DNA from: Pseudomonadota bacterium | Lineage (GTDB): Bacteria > Myxococcota_A > Polyangia > Polyangiales > Polyangiaceae | Direction: 5' to 3' | NCBI GenBank assembly: GCA_023460875.1 | Contig: JAEWOQ010000250.1 | Coordinates: forward strand, 1-38,775 | Length of the DNA: 38,775 bases | In this document: in pieces, positions 1-8,548 of the stretch | Numbering within the stretch: position 1 is the first letter of the stretch | Layout: each line of letters starts with the position of its first letter | Made by a program: the position numbers and the translations under genes | Notes under the pieces: model-generated | What the model saw: only the letters and a program-made list of their open reading frames with translations | What the model was told of the DNA's origin: nothing | Database searches by the model: none

Positions 1-3000
1 GCCGCGCTCACCGACGCGCGCGTCGGCCGCTTCAGCTCCGCGCGCCACTGAGCGATGAGCTCCCTGGTGGCGGGAGGCCACGAGTAGCGGCTGAGGCGCG
101 TGAGGAGCTGCGGAGAGTGATCCCCCACCCGGTGGGGCTCCGGGAAGACGCGCATGGCGCGTTCGATGAGCTCCTGCGCCTCCCCGATCTGCTCGAGCTC
201 ACGGGCGAGCCAGGCGCGAGTGAGCAGATCATGTTGGCGCGGCTCCGGCTCTTCCACCTCCAGCTGCGCGCAGTCGTCGAGGATCGCGCGGGCGTCGTCG
301 AAGTTCCGGTCGAGCAGGGCGAGCTGCGCGGTCAGCAGCTTGCCCTCGAGGATGCCCCAGGGATCGTCGAGGTCCGTGTAGAGGCGCAGGCACCAATCCG
401 AGTGGAGGGCTGCCATCTCCGCGTCGTCCAGGTCCACGCCGATCATGGCGAGCAGTCGGCGGCAAGCGGCCTGACCCCGCGGGGTCCGCAGAGACTCGAA
501 GGCGATGAGAGCATCCAGCGCGCCGATCTCCGCGTTGCGGAGGTTCGTCATGCGGTGCTCCACGTGAGCGAGGGACGCGTTGGCCTGCGCTGTGCCCAGG
601 CGATAGCCGACCCGCTCGAACTCGGCGCGGGCTTCGAGCGCCAGGCGCCGGGAGCGCTCGACCGCGCCCTCGGAGTGCTCCACCCAGCTGAGCAGGAGCA
701 GGCACTGGCCGCGCCCCAGAGGCTGATCGAGGGACGCGAAGTGGCGCTCTCCTGCGGTCACCATCGCGCGAGCGGACTCGAAGTCGCCGAGGAGGTACTC
801 GATCTCCCCGAGCACTGCCTCGCACTGGGCCTGCCCCAGCACGTGATCGAGGCTCCCGAAGGTCGCGAGCGCTTGCGCCGCCAGCCGACGCCCGTCGAGG
901 GTGTTGCCGAGCTCGCTGGCGATGTGGCCGAGGACGCGGTTGCAGTGGGCGAGGTTCTCGGCGTCCTGGAGCTTCATGAAGGTGCGCTTGGAGCGCTCCG
1001 CGTACTCCCGGGCTTCGTTGACGCGGCCGACGTGGCGGAGGGCCTCGGCGCGCCAGCGATCTTGGATCGCGCGGATCCGCCCGTGGACCTTGCCTCGGAG
1101 CAGATCGAGATCCGAGAGGGTGGCGAGGGGTTCTCGGGCGCCGTTCCAGCTCGCTTGGAGGTAGTCGAACAGGAGCTGCGCGGCTTCCTCGGCGTCCTCG
1201 GCGTGGAGCAGGTTGAGGACCCGCTGACGCACGATGCGGCGCGTCCCCGCGAGGGGGTGGCGCAGCAGGGCGTCCGCCGCCGCGCGATAGATGCGGCGCT
1301 TGTCCTTGCGTCGGCTCAGCTGACCGAACAGGTGCTCTTGGAGCAGCGCGTGGGGCCAGCTGTAGCGGCCGGGGCCCCGCGGGATGACGATCTCCGCCGC
1401 CTGCAGGCTGCGCAGCGCGTCATCCGCGGGGAGCCCGAGCTCCCGCAGCAGCGGTCGGAGCACCTCACGCCGAAGATCGCCGCTCATGGTCGAGGTGGCG
1501 TAGGCGGCGAGGCGGTGCTCTTCGGGGAGGGCGTTGACGCGGCTGTCCCAGAGCTCGGCGGTCGTCTTGGGGCGCACCGCGAGGACTTCGCTCGGCACGC
1601 GGTACTTGCTGTCGACGAGCTTCAGGTCGCCGCCCAAGGCCCAAGCGTGCAGCTGCTGCAGGGCGAACAGCGGGTTCCCGCGGCTGCGTCGCGCCGCTTC
1701 GCGCACCGCCTCGTCCTCCAGGGGCAGGGACTGGCGCAGGAGCTCTTGGGTGATCTCCGGCTCCAGGGGCGTCACGTCGATGGCGAGCCCGTCCATCTTC
1801 TCTCGGAGGTGTCGCAGGCGCTCGGCCGCGGGGGTGCCCAGGTGGACCTCCTCCGCGCGCACGGTGGCGACGATCACGTAGCGCTGATCGGCGTCCTCCT
1901 CGTGCATCTTCAGGAAGCCCTCGAAGGTGGACTCGGAGGCGTTGTGTAGATCGTCGAGCCAGAAGAGCAGCGGTCGTGCGCGGCCGATGCGTCGCACCAC
2001 GTAGCGCGACACGGTGCGCCGGGTGGCCAAGGTGTCGAGGGCGAAGCGCACCCCCGTCGGGCCCACGGGGGCATCGCTGATGTGCCCCACCGGGCGGATC
2101 CACTCGGCTGCGCCGGCGACCCAGGTCCGCGTGACCTTGTCCGTGCGCCGGACACCCCAGCGCTGGAGCAGGGAGCGCTCGATGGTGTCCCGATCCGCCC
2201 GCTCGAAGTTGTAGTACTGGGTGACCGCGCCGAGGACGCCGTCGTTGGTGCCGCGCACCGAGCGATAACGAGCCCGGAGCGGCGTCATCGTGCCCTCCTC
2301 GTGCACGCTCTGGCAGAGCCACTCGGCGATGCGGCTCTTCCCCGAGCCGGCGGGGCCCACCAAGATCACCAGGCGGTGCGTCGGCCCCTCGCCGTCGATG
2401 ATCTCGTCGCAGATCTCCCGGAGGATCGTCCGCACGTCCTGGCGCCCCACGAGGGGGCTCTGACGGATGCTGAGCAGGCCCGGGGCCCGCTCGGCCACGG
2501 CGCTGAGGGCAGGGTTGCGCCCGCGGCTCCCCGTGCGCGCGGGCAGCGGGCGCGGCTGGCTGCTGGGGCGCACCCGCGGCAGGGTGAAGCTGTTCGGAGC
2601 GAGCTCTGTCGGGCGGAAGGCGGCCCACTCCCGCCGGGCGTCTGCGGCGAACTCCCAGCGCTCCCAGGGGCGCTTGCGCAGCATGCGTGCCACGAACAGG
2701 GGCACGGCGGCCGGGAGATCGAAGACCGACTGCAATGGGGGAGGTTCGGTGAAGGCGTGGCGCTTCAGGAGCTCCTTGGAGTTGCCGGTGAAGGGCGCGC
2801 GCCGACTGAGCAGTTTGTAGAGGATGCAGCCTACGGAGTAGATGTCCGTCGCGCCGCAGACGTGGTGCTGCTCGTGTTGGATCTGCTCCGGCGCCATGTA
2901 GCCGGGCGTCCCCGCGCCGGCGTGGGGCTTGAACTCCATCGCCTTCGCGCCGTCCAAGCGCTCGTCGTGGGGGTCGCCCTTGAGCCAGGCGAGGCCGAAA

Positions 3001-4046
3001 TCGAGCATGTGCACGAGGGGCGGCTCTCCAGCGACCTCCTCCACGAGCACGTTCGAGGGCTTGAGGTCACCGTGCACGATGCCGCGGGCGTGGGCGTGGG
3101 CCAGGGCGCCGAGGATCTGGTCGATCACGTGCCAGATGACGGGCCAGCTCACGCCCACGTGGCTGAGGTCATGCAAGGACTGACCCGCGGCGAGATCCAT
3201 CGCGAGGTAGGGCGAGCCGTCGCGGAGCTGACCGAAATCCCGCGCCCGCACGATGCTCGGATGATCGAGCGCGGCGAGGGCGCGCGCCTCCTTGTAGAAC
3301 CAGGTGATGTACTCGGAGGCGTGCTCGCTCTCCGGCACGATGACGCGCTTGACGGCGACCGTCTCGTCCGTCGCCAGGTCGCGGCAGCGGTAGACGATGC
3401 CCATCCCGCCCTCGCCGAGCACGCTCTCCACCTCGTAGCGATCGGCGATGACGTCGCCGGGGAGCGCCTGGGAGTTGGCCTGGCTGAGCGGTGTGCCGAC
3501 CGTGTGAGAGACGGCCACAGCGGCGGCGGAGGGGATGCTCGGGGGCTCGCTGTCGAACTCGTCCTCCTCCGGGGCGTCCGTGACCCCCGCCGCGGGCGAC
3601 GAGGGGAGCTCGCGGGAGGTCGCGTCCGACGACGCGCTGGGAGCCACGACCGTGTTCGCGCGGCTCGCGCCTGGGCGCTGGGACGGAGAGATGTTGTCGA
3701 TCACCGCGCTCGAGCTCTCGATGAGCATTGCCGTGATGGAACGCGGCCCGGTCGACGCCTCCGGGCCGGCGTCGAGCCCCGCGTCTTTGGACACGACCGC
3801 GTCTTTGGACACGACCGCGCCCTTGGACACGACCGCCGGTCCCTCGGGCATCACGATGGGGAGCGGGATGCTGGACGACGTCGGGGGCGCGTGGGGGGGC
3901 GCCGGCAGCGGCTCATCGGCGTCCCGGGCAGGCGCCGGGTCGACGATCTCGACGTCTCGGTTCGGCTCCCCAGGACTCATGGGTTCCCCGTGGTTCGTGG
4001 GGTGCCGAGCCCCAGCGTGTTTGCCGGAGTTGTGTGCGTCAGCCAT
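1..4046 (-). CDS. Ser/Thr protein kinase with AAA-type ATPase and TPR-like C-terminus (3' end outside window)
   Basis: One open frame runs from the ATG at 4046 off the left edge, giving at least 1348 residues with no stop. Residues 1-200 are Pro/Ala/Ser-rich and probably disordered. A protein kinase domain spans about 203-470: Gly loop GEGGMG, VAVK lysine K233, catalytic loop HGDLKPSN with D327, and DFG D349, so it should be catalytically competent. HGD replaces HRD. From about 530 comes an ATPase module with Walker A GPAGSGKS (K570) and a Walker B-like LLFWLDD. The rest is helical, with repeated Ala/Leu/Glu segments that look like TPRs. This resembles the bacterial kinase-AAA-TPR regulators (MalT/STAND-like), which couple phosphorylation to nucleotide-dependent assembly. 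It is divergent from glyA. A minus-strand TACACT lies 13 nt upstream of the ATG. Substrate is unknown. Another ATG at 3980 is possible. Confidence 0.93.
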   Translation of the reverse strand, partial: MADAHNSGKHAGARHPTNHGEPMSPGEPNRDVEIVDPAPARDADEPLPAPPHAPPTSSSIPLPIVMPEGPAVVSKGAVVSKDAVVSKDAGLDAGPEASTGPRSITAMLIESSSAVIDNISPSQRPGASRANTVVAPSASSDATSRELPSSPAAGVTDAPEEDEFDSEPPSIPSAAAVAVSHTVGTPLSQANSQALPGDVIADRYEVESVLGEGGMGIVYRCRDLATDETVAVKRVIVPESEHASEYITWFYKEARALAALDHPSIVRARDFGQLRDGSPYLAMDLAAGQSLHDLSHVGVSWPVIWHVIDQILGALAHAHARGIVHGDLKPSNVLVEEVAGEPPLVHMLDFGLAWLKGDPHDERLDGAKAMEFKPHAGAGTPGYMAPEQIQHEQHHVCGATDIYSVGCILYKLLSRRAPFTGNSKELLKRHAFTEPPPLQSVFDLPAAVPLFVARMLRKRPWERWEFAADARREWAAFRPTELAPNSFTLPRVRPSSQPRPLPARTGSRGRNPALSAVAERAPGLLSIRQSPLVGRQDVRTILREICDEIIDGEGPTHRLVILVGPAGSGKSRIAEWLCQSVHEEGTMTPLRARYRSVRGTNDGVLGAVTQYYNFERADRDTIERSLLQRWGVRRTDKVTRTWVAGAAEWIRPVGHISDAPVGPTGVRFALDTLATRRTVSRYVVRRIGRARPLLFWLDDLHNASESTFEGFLKMHEEDADQRYVIVATVRAEEVHLGTPAAERLRHLREKMDGLAIDVTPLEPEITQELLRQSLPLEDEAVREAARRSRGNPLFALQQLHAWALGGDLKLVDSKYRVPSEVLAVRPKTTAELWDSRVNALPEEHRLAAYATSTMSGDLRREVLRPLLRELGLPADDALRSLQAAEIVIPRGPGRYSWPHALLQEHLFGQLSRRKDKRRIYRAAADALLRHPLAGTRRIVRQRVLNLLHAEDAEEAAQLLFDYLQASWNGAREPLATLSDLDLLRGKVHGRIRAIQDRWRAEALRHVGRVNEAREYAERSKRTFMKLQDAENLAHCNRVLGHIASELGNTLDGRRLAAQALATFGSLDHVLGQAQCEAVLGEIEYLLGDFESARAMVTAGERHFASLDQPLGRGQCLLLLSWVEHSEGAVERSRRLALEARAEFERVGYRLGTAQANASLAHVEHRMTNLRNAEIGALDALIAFESLRTPRGQAACRRLLAMIGVDLDDAEMAALHSDWCLRLYTDLDDPWGILEGKLLTAQLALLDRNFDDARAILDDCAQLEVEEPEPRQHDLLTRAWLARELEQIGEAQELIERAMRVFPEPHRVGDHSPQLLTRLSRYSWPPATRELIAQWRAELKRPTRASVSA
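3781..3834. repeat. 18-bp tandem repeat, three copies, inside the kinase gene
   Basis: Units at 3781-3798, 3799-3816 and 3817-3834; the third differs by about two bases. Because 18 is a multiple of three, the reading frame is kept. On the coding (minus) strand it encodes a repeated VVSKDA/VVSKGA hexapeptide in the disordered N-terminal region of the kinase. Copy number may vary between strains (inference). Confidence 0.9.
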
Positions 4047-4152
4047 GTGGGGAGGCGCCAGTGTAACGCGGCGGCAGAGGGCGTCGAGGGGGCGGCGCCC
4101 CCGGCCGGATCCCCGACGTCCGCTCGCCCGAAGGAGGGCGGCGTGGGAGCGT

Positions 4153-4181
4153 TTGCCAGACCTCCGGGTGAACACTAGGCT
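4153..4181 (+). promoter_or_regulatory. Candidate sigma70-type promoter of glyA, near-leaderless
   Basis: TTGCCA at 4153-4158, a 17-bp spacer, then TAGGCT at 4176-4181. The -10 element ends only 10 nt before the glyA ATG at 4192, so a start 6-8 nt after it would leave almost no 5' leader. No Shine-Dalgarno sequence is seen. The call is by eye. Confidence 0.5.
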
Positions 4182-4191
4182 GCGCGCCGCC

Positions 4192-5466
4192 ATGGCTGGA
4201 CAGACAAGCAAGCTCGCCGATCCTCCTCTGCTCGAGCGCGATCCGGAGATCGCCGCCCTCATCCGGGCCGAGGAGCGCCGCGAGGCGGACAAATTTCGCC
4301 TGATCCCCAGCGAGAATTACGTCTCACGGGCCGTGCTCGAGGCCACGGGCTCCGTGCTGACGAACAAGTACTCCGAGGGGTACGCCGACAAGCGGTACTA
4401 CGAGGGACAGCAGATCATCGATCAGGTGGAGCGGCTCGCCATCGACCGGATGAAGAGCTTGTTCGGCGCCGAGCACGTCAACGTCCAGCCCTACAGCGGC
4501 AGTCCCGCGAACCTCAGCGTCTACCTCGCCTTCTGCGCACCTCACGACCCGGTCATGGGCCTGGCGCTGCCCGCTGGAGGACACCTGACCCATGGGTGGA
4601 ACGTCAGCATCACGGGCAAGTACTTCAACAGCGTGGGGTACGGGGTGCGCCGTGAGGATCAGCGCATCGACTTCGACGAGGTGGCTCGCCTCGCCCGTGA
4701 GCATCGTCCGAAGATCCTGTGGTGTGGCACGACGGCCTACCCGCGGGTGTTGGACTTCGCGAAGTTCCGGGAGATCGCGGACGAGGTGGGGGCGCTGCTC
4801 TGCGCCGACATCGCGCACATCGCCGGGCTCGTCGCGGGCGGCGCGCACCCGTCCCCCGTCGGTATCGCGGATGTGGTGACGAGCACGACCCACAAGACCC
4901 TGCGCGGGCCCCGAGGGGGCGTGGTCATGTGCAAGGCGGAGCACGCGCGCGCCATCGATCGCGCGGTGTTCCCCGGGCTCCAAGGGGGGCCCCACAACCA
5001 CACGACCGCTGGCATCGCGGTGGCGGCTCGCGAGGCGGCCACGCCCGAGTTCGCGGCGTATGCGCAGGCGGTCGTCGCCAACGCCCGGGTCTTGGCCGAG
5101 GAGCTGAAGTCGGTCGGCTTCGAGCTGGTCACCGGCGGCACGGACAACCACCTGATCCTGATCGACCTGAGCAACAAGGGGACCCCAGGGAAGGTCGCCG
5201 CGCAGGCCCTCGATCGCGCCGGCATCGTCTGCAACTACAACTCGGTGCCCTTCGATCCGCGCAAGCCGTTCGATCCCTCGGGCATCCGCATCGGGACCCC
5301 CTCGGTGACCAGCCGTGGCATGGGCGCCGACGAGATGAAGAAGCTCGCCCGCTGGATGGACCAGGTGGTGCGCGCCCCCGAGGACGAGGCCCAGCTGAGC
5401 CGGATCGCGGGGGAGGTCAAGGAGTGCTGCGACGCATTTCCTGCCCCCGGTCTGCCCGCCGCGTGA
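4192..5466 (+). CDS. glyA: Serine hydroxymethyltransferase
   Basis: This 424-residue PLP enzyme interconverts serine plus tetrahydrofolate with glycine plus 5,10-methylene-THF, the main entry of one-carbon units. The family signature is clear: LIPSENY near the N-terminus, YSEGYADKRYYEG, HLTHGW, DIAHIAGL, and the PLP-lysine motif TTHKTLRGPRGG with K235. Length matches the usual 415-430. The ATG at 4192 is preferred because SHMT homology begins about 20 residues later. The open frame extends far upstream to 3535, but only as antisense of the kinase gene. It is divergent from the kinase and followed by an aminotransferase. No Shine-Dalgarno is evident; the promoter lies almost on the start codon. 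Confidence 0.98.
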   Translation: MAGQTSKLADPPLLERDPEIAALIRAEERREADKFRLIPSENYVSRAVLEATGSVLTNKYSEGYADKRYYEGQQIIDQVERLAIDRMKSLFGAEHVNVQPYSGSPANLSVYLAFCAPHDPVMGLALPAGGHLTHGWNVSITGKYFNSVGYGVRREDQRIDFDEVARLAREHRPKILWCGTTAYPRVLDFAKFREIADEVGALLCADIAHIAGLVAGGAHPSPVGIADVVTSTTHKTLRGPRGGVVMCKAEHARAIDRAVFPGLQGGPHNHTTAGIAVAAREAATPEFAAYAQAVVANARVLAEELKSVGFELVTGGTDNHLILIDLSNKGTPGKVAAQALDRAGIVCNYNSVPFDPRKPFDPSGIRIGTPSVTSRGMGADEMKKLARWMDQVVRAPEDEAQLSRIAGEVKECCDAFPAPGLPAA

Positions 5467-5491
5467 CGAGCCCCTGAAGACGCCCCGGGCC

Positions 5492-5513
5492 TCTCCGAGC
5501 GGCCCCTCGGAGA
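5492..5513. terminator. Possible hairpin after glyA
   Basis: A perfect 8-bp inverted repeat (5492-5499 with 5506-5513, arms TCTCCGAG/CTCGGAGA) encloses a 6-nt loop, 25 nt after the glyA stop. There is no T-tract, so intrinsic termination is uncertain. It is followed by a direct repeat of GGGGGCCCTCA. Confidence 0.35.
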
Positions 5514-5625
5514 AGCACTCGGAGGGGGCCCTCAGGGGGCCCTCAGCGCGTGCATGAACGAAGCGGCGAGAACGCCGAGGACCGCTCGTGCAGCGGTCCC
5601 GCGGCGGTGGTACATCTCGCCCACG

Positions 5626-6936
5626 ATGTCCTCCAAGCTCGAGCTTGCCCAGGCCCCCACCGCCTTCCGAGCGGTGCCACGCACCGGCGTCATCTACGTC
5701 ACCGCGGAGGCCGAGCGCGCAGGCTACCGACCCGGCGATTCGGACTGGTGCAACCTCGGTCAGGGGCAGCCAGAGACCGGCGAGCTGCCGGGCGCTCCGC
5801 CGCGCGTGGTGTCGACGACGTTCGGCGTCGACGAGGTCGAGTACGCTCCGGTGGCAGGGCTCTGGGAGGTCCGTGAGGCGGTCGCGAGCCTCTACAACCA
5901 GCTCTTTCGCAGGGGGCTCCCTTCCCAATACTCGGCGGAGAACGTCGCCATCTGCGGAGGCGGACGCGTCTCGATCATGCGCGCCTGCGCCGCGATGGGC
6001 TCGATCCACGTGGGCCACTTCCTGCCGGACTACACCGCCTACGAGGAGCTCCTCGACGTCTTCCGTCGCTTCACGCCCATCCCCATCCTGTTGGATCCCG
6101 AGCGCGGCTACGACTTTTCCATCGAGCAGCTGCGGCGGGAGATCGCGGGGCGGGGCCTCGGCGCGCTGCTCATGAGCAACCCGTGCAACCCCACGGGCAA
6201 GGCGCTCCTCGGACCCGAGCTCGACGCCTGGGTCGCCACGGCGCGTCAGCTCGACTGCACGCTCCTCATGGACGAGTTCTACTCCCACTACGTCTGGCGG
6301 GAGGGGCCGGCCCTGATGAGCGCGGCCGAGTTCGTCGAGGACGTGGACCGCGATCCGGTGGTGATCTTCGACGGGCTCACCAAGAACTGGCGTTACCCGG
6401 GCTGGCGCGTGACCTGGACCGTCGGACCGAAGAAGGTCATCGAGGCGGTGGCGAGCGCCGGCTCCTTCCTGGACGGCGGTGGTTGCCGCCCGATGCAGCG
6501 CGCGGCGCTAGAGGTGCTCACCCCGGAGCACGCTCGGCAGGAAGCGGAGGCGATCCGCAGCGCGTTCCGCGTCAAGCGGGACCGCATGTTGGATGGCCTG
6601 CGATCCATCGGGGTCCGCTTCGAGCGGGAGCCCGACGCGACCTTCTACGCCTGGGGAAACCTCTCCGCGCTCCCCGAGGGGCTGCGGACGGGCCCAGAGC
6701 TCTTCCGCGCGGCGCTCGCGCAGCAGGTGATCGTCGTCCCGGGACAGTTCTTCGACATCGACCCGGGGCAGCGGCGCTACGGGCGCCCCTCACGCTTCGC
6801 GAACTATGCCCGGTTCTCCTTCGGGCCAGCTCTCCCCGTGATCGACACCGCCCTGACGCGTCTGCGGGAGGTGGTACGAGCCGTGGGCACCGCCCCAAGT
6901 CAGCCCGGTCCGGGGTTGGCCCCGCCGGGGAACTGA
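5626..6936 (+). CDS. PLP-dependent class I/II aminotransferase
   Basis: This is a fold-type I aminotransferase of 436 residues from the ATG at 5626. Visible signatures are NLGQGQPETG near the N-terminus, YAPVAGLWEVREAVA, the substrate/PLP motif SNPCNPTGKAL, the DEFYSHY segment, and the Schiff-base lysine in FDGLTKNWRYPGWR (K253). A C-terminal arginine in FANYARFSFG probably binds the substrate carboxylate. The amino acid substrate cannot be read from sequence; aspartate/aromatic/alanine-type are all possible. An upstream in-frame ATG at 5554 would add 24 Arg/Ala-rich residues that do not look like this family, so 5626 is preferred. Neither start has a clear ribosome-binding site. It may be co-transcribed with glyA, but a 159-nt gap with a hairpin separates them. 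Confidence 0.9.
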   Translation: MSSKLELAQAPTAFRAVPRTGVIYVTAEAERAGYRPGDSDWCNLGQGQPETGELPGAPPRVVSTTFGVDEVEYAPVAGLWEVREAVASLYNQLFRRGLPSQYSAENVAICGGGRVSIMRACAAMGSIHVGHFLPDYTAYEELLDVFRRFTPIPILLDPERGYDFSIEQLRREIAGRGLGALLMSNPCNPTGKALLGPELDAWVATARQLDCTLLMDEFYSHYVWREGPALMSAAEFVEDVDRDPVVIFDGLTKNWRYPGWRVTWTVGPKKVIEAVASAGSFLDGGGCRPMQRAALEVLTPEHARQEAEAIRSAFRVKRDRMLDGLRSIGVRFEREPDATFYAWGNLSALPEGLRTGPELFRAALAQQVIVVPGQFFDIDPGQRRYGRPSRFANYARFSFGPALPVIDTALTRLREVVRAVGTAPSQPGPGLAPPGN

Positions 6937-7021
6937 GCCCGCGGGCGGGCCCACTGCTCGTCCTGAACCTCGCCCGCGGCCTCGCGGTGACCGCGGACGC
7001 GCGCGCTGCTGCCCTGCGCCG

Positions 7022-7270
7022 CTAGCGCGCGAGCTTTCTGTAGAGAAACAGCAGCACGGCGGCGCCGGCGATGGCAATGAGCAGGCTCCTGAGGTCGAAC
7101 CCCTGCACGCTACCGAAGCCGAGCAGCGTCGCGATGTAGCCGCCCACGAACGCGCCAGCGATGCCGATGAGCATGGTGACGACGACTCCACCCGGGTCGC
7201 GACCAGGCATCACCCACTTGGCGATAGCGCCCGCCACGAGGCCAAACAGAATCCACGAGATAATTCCCAT
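7022..7270 (-). CDS. GlsB/YeaQ/YmgE-family small membrane protein
   Basis: An 82-residue, very hydrophobic protein with three predicted membrane segments. It begins MGIISWILFGLVAGAIAKW and contains PGRDPGG and a GAFVGGYIA stretch, the hallmarks of the transglycosylase-associated/GlsB stress-response family (Pfam Transgly_assoc). Members are linked to general envelope or acid stress; their biochemical role is unknown. The ATG at 7270 is preceded on the coding strand by a purine-rich GGGGGAAACC, a plausible ribosome-binding site. A minus-strand TACACT at 7340-7345 could be the -10 of its promoter, giving a leader of about 65 nt. It stands alone, convergent with the aminotransferase. Confidence 0.92.
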   Translation of the reverse strand: MGIISWILFGLVAGAIAKWVMPGRDPGGVVVTMLIGIAGAFVGGYIATLLGFGSVQGFDLRSLLIAIAGAAVLLFLYRKLAR

Positions 7271-7680
7271 GGTTGGTTTCCCCCTCTTTCTTCCTTTTTG
7301 GTCTCGAGCGCCGCGTTCTCCTGACGGACGCTCTCACCTAGTGTAGCGATGTCGATCGGGAGCGCCCGCGAGCTCGGCGCGTAAACGCCAAAGTTTGGAA
7401 TACTTCCGGGGGCTTCGTGGAGGACAAAAAACGAGGGTCGCTGGAGGGCGCCTCGACTGCGTCGACCGGAAGACGGCAGGCGCGCTGGTCCGTCCTTTGC
7501 AGGTAGACGAGATCCAGGGCGTCGCGAAGCGGCGCTCGAACTGCGCTGACCGAGGACTATGTGGCTCGGCGAGCAGCCTGCTCGGTGACCGTGGCGAAGC
7601 CTGCTCGGCGACCTCGACGGGCGGGCTGCTCGGTGTCTCGGCGGAGGCCTGCTCGGTGACGAGGTCGGGGAACGAAACGA
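7271..7680. other. 410-bp intergenic region with degenerate 24-bp repeats
   Basis: This is the divergent gap between the GlsB-like and CPBP-like genes. I see no convincing gene in it. The left third probably holds the GlsB promoter and leader. The right third holds four degenerate copies of a repeat, annotated separately. Its short open frames lack family resemblance and ribosome-binding sites. Confidence 0.6.
7576..7661. repeat. Four degenerate direct repeats, period about 24 bp
   Basis: A 15-mer close to GCCTGCTCGGTGACC starts at 7576, 7599, 7624 and 7647, so the period is 23-25 bp. Copies differ at one to four positions. The array ends 19 bp before the start codon of the CPBP-like gene. 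It could be a decayed tandem array or a set of operator-like sites; the sequence alone does not decide. Confidence 0.75.
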
Positions 7681-8334
7681 ATGCTCGTGAATGCTTTGGT
7701 GGGCGCGGCCCTCGCTGTGGTGGTGTTGAGCCTGGTGGATGAGGGCACCTCCCTCAGGAAGAGCACCAAGCAACGGGTCCTGTGGCGGGTCGTGTGGCGA
7801 TCGATGCGGATGCGCCACGTCTGGCCTGCCCCGTTCGTGTTGGCGGGCGCGGCCCTGCTGGGCTGGCTGCTCTCGACGTATGTGGGGGGCGTCTTGAATT
7901 GGGGGTGGTGGTCGGCGATGGGCGGGACCGGGAACGTCGTGCTCGGCAACAACAGCGATCTATTCGGTGCAGCGGGCTCCCAGTGGGTCAGCCGGATCAT
8001 GCTCGTGGTGCTCGCGTTGCTGATGCCGAACCTGGTCACCTGGGAGGAGCGCGTCTTCCGCCGCGGCATCGAGCGGCGCAGCGCTCTCGGTCGGTCTATG
8101 TGGGCGGGGGCGTTCGGGCTCATCCACCTGGTGGCGGGGATCCCGCTCTGGGCGGCGCTGGCGCTCACCGTGGTCGGCCTCTACTGCTCACACGTCTATA
8201 TGAAGACCTATCGCGCCCTCGCGCCGACCCGCGGTGACGCCGTGGCGCGTCGGCGCGCGGTGTTGGAGTCGACCTGCGCCCACCTCGGCTTCAACTCCTT
8301 GGGGATCCTCGTGGCAGCCTTGAGCCTCGCCTGA
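7681..8334 (+). CDS. CPBP-family intramembrane protease-like protein
   Basis: A 217-residue protein with about six hydrophobic segments. I assign it to the CPBP (CAAX protease/bacteriocin-processing, 'Abi') superfamily because all three signature motifs occur in order: EExxxR at 122-127 (EERVFR), FxxxH at 145-149 (FGLIH) and HxxxN at 201-205 (HLGFN). In active family members these glutamates and histidines form the metal site inside the membrane. The substrate is unknown. Known members process prenylated proteins, peptides or bacteriocins, or act in immunity or signalling. The ATG at 7681 is the first reasonable start; a weak purine stretch precedes it. It sits between a stress membrane protein and a pseudokinase, with a 214-bp gap downstream, and is probably monocistronic. 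The family call rests on motifs only. Confidence 0.75.
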   Translation: MLVNALVGAALAVVVLSLVDEGTSLRKSTKQRVLWRVVWRSMRMRHVWPAPFVLAGAALLGWLLSTYVGGVLNWGWWSAMGGTGNVVLGNNSDLFGAAGSQWVSRIMLVVLALLMPNLVTWEERVFRRGIERRSALGRSMWAGAFGLIHLVAGIPLWAALALTVVGLYCSHVYMKTYRALAPTRGDAVARRRAVLESTCAHLGFNSLGILVAALSLA

Positions 8335-8548
8335 GCAGCGCGCTGCACGAGGCGACCCGATCGCGGGCGGACGAGTGACCGCGCGAACCGGACACTCGTG
8401 CGGACACGTTGAGCTCATCTGTGATGTCCTCCATCCGCGGGCGGGTCGCATCTTCGGCGCGGGAGTGGGGGGAAAGCGTAATCATCGCGTGCCAAGCAGG
8501 TGCCTGAACGCCCCCGAAGCGCGCGCGGCGCGGTAGACTGGAAGAGGA

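Noticed and set aside
3781..3834. Possible CRISPR or regulatory repeats
   Set aside because: In-frame 18-bp coding repeat without spacers.
117..4178. Long plus-strand open frames of about 610 and 698 codons (117-1949 and 2082-4178)
   Set aside because: They are antisense of the kinase-AAA-TPR gene. Their translations are Arg/Ala/Gly/Val/Leu-rich without motifs, while the minus strand encodes complete kinase and Walker motifs.
4324..6288. Minus-strand open frame of 654 codons
   Set aside because: Antisense of glyA and the aminotransferase, both unmistakable on the plus strand.
8335..8346. 12-bp palindrome GCAGCGCGCTGC right after the CPBP-like stop
   Set aside because: Without a loop or T-tract it is not a terminator, and GC-rich palindromes of this size are expected by chance.
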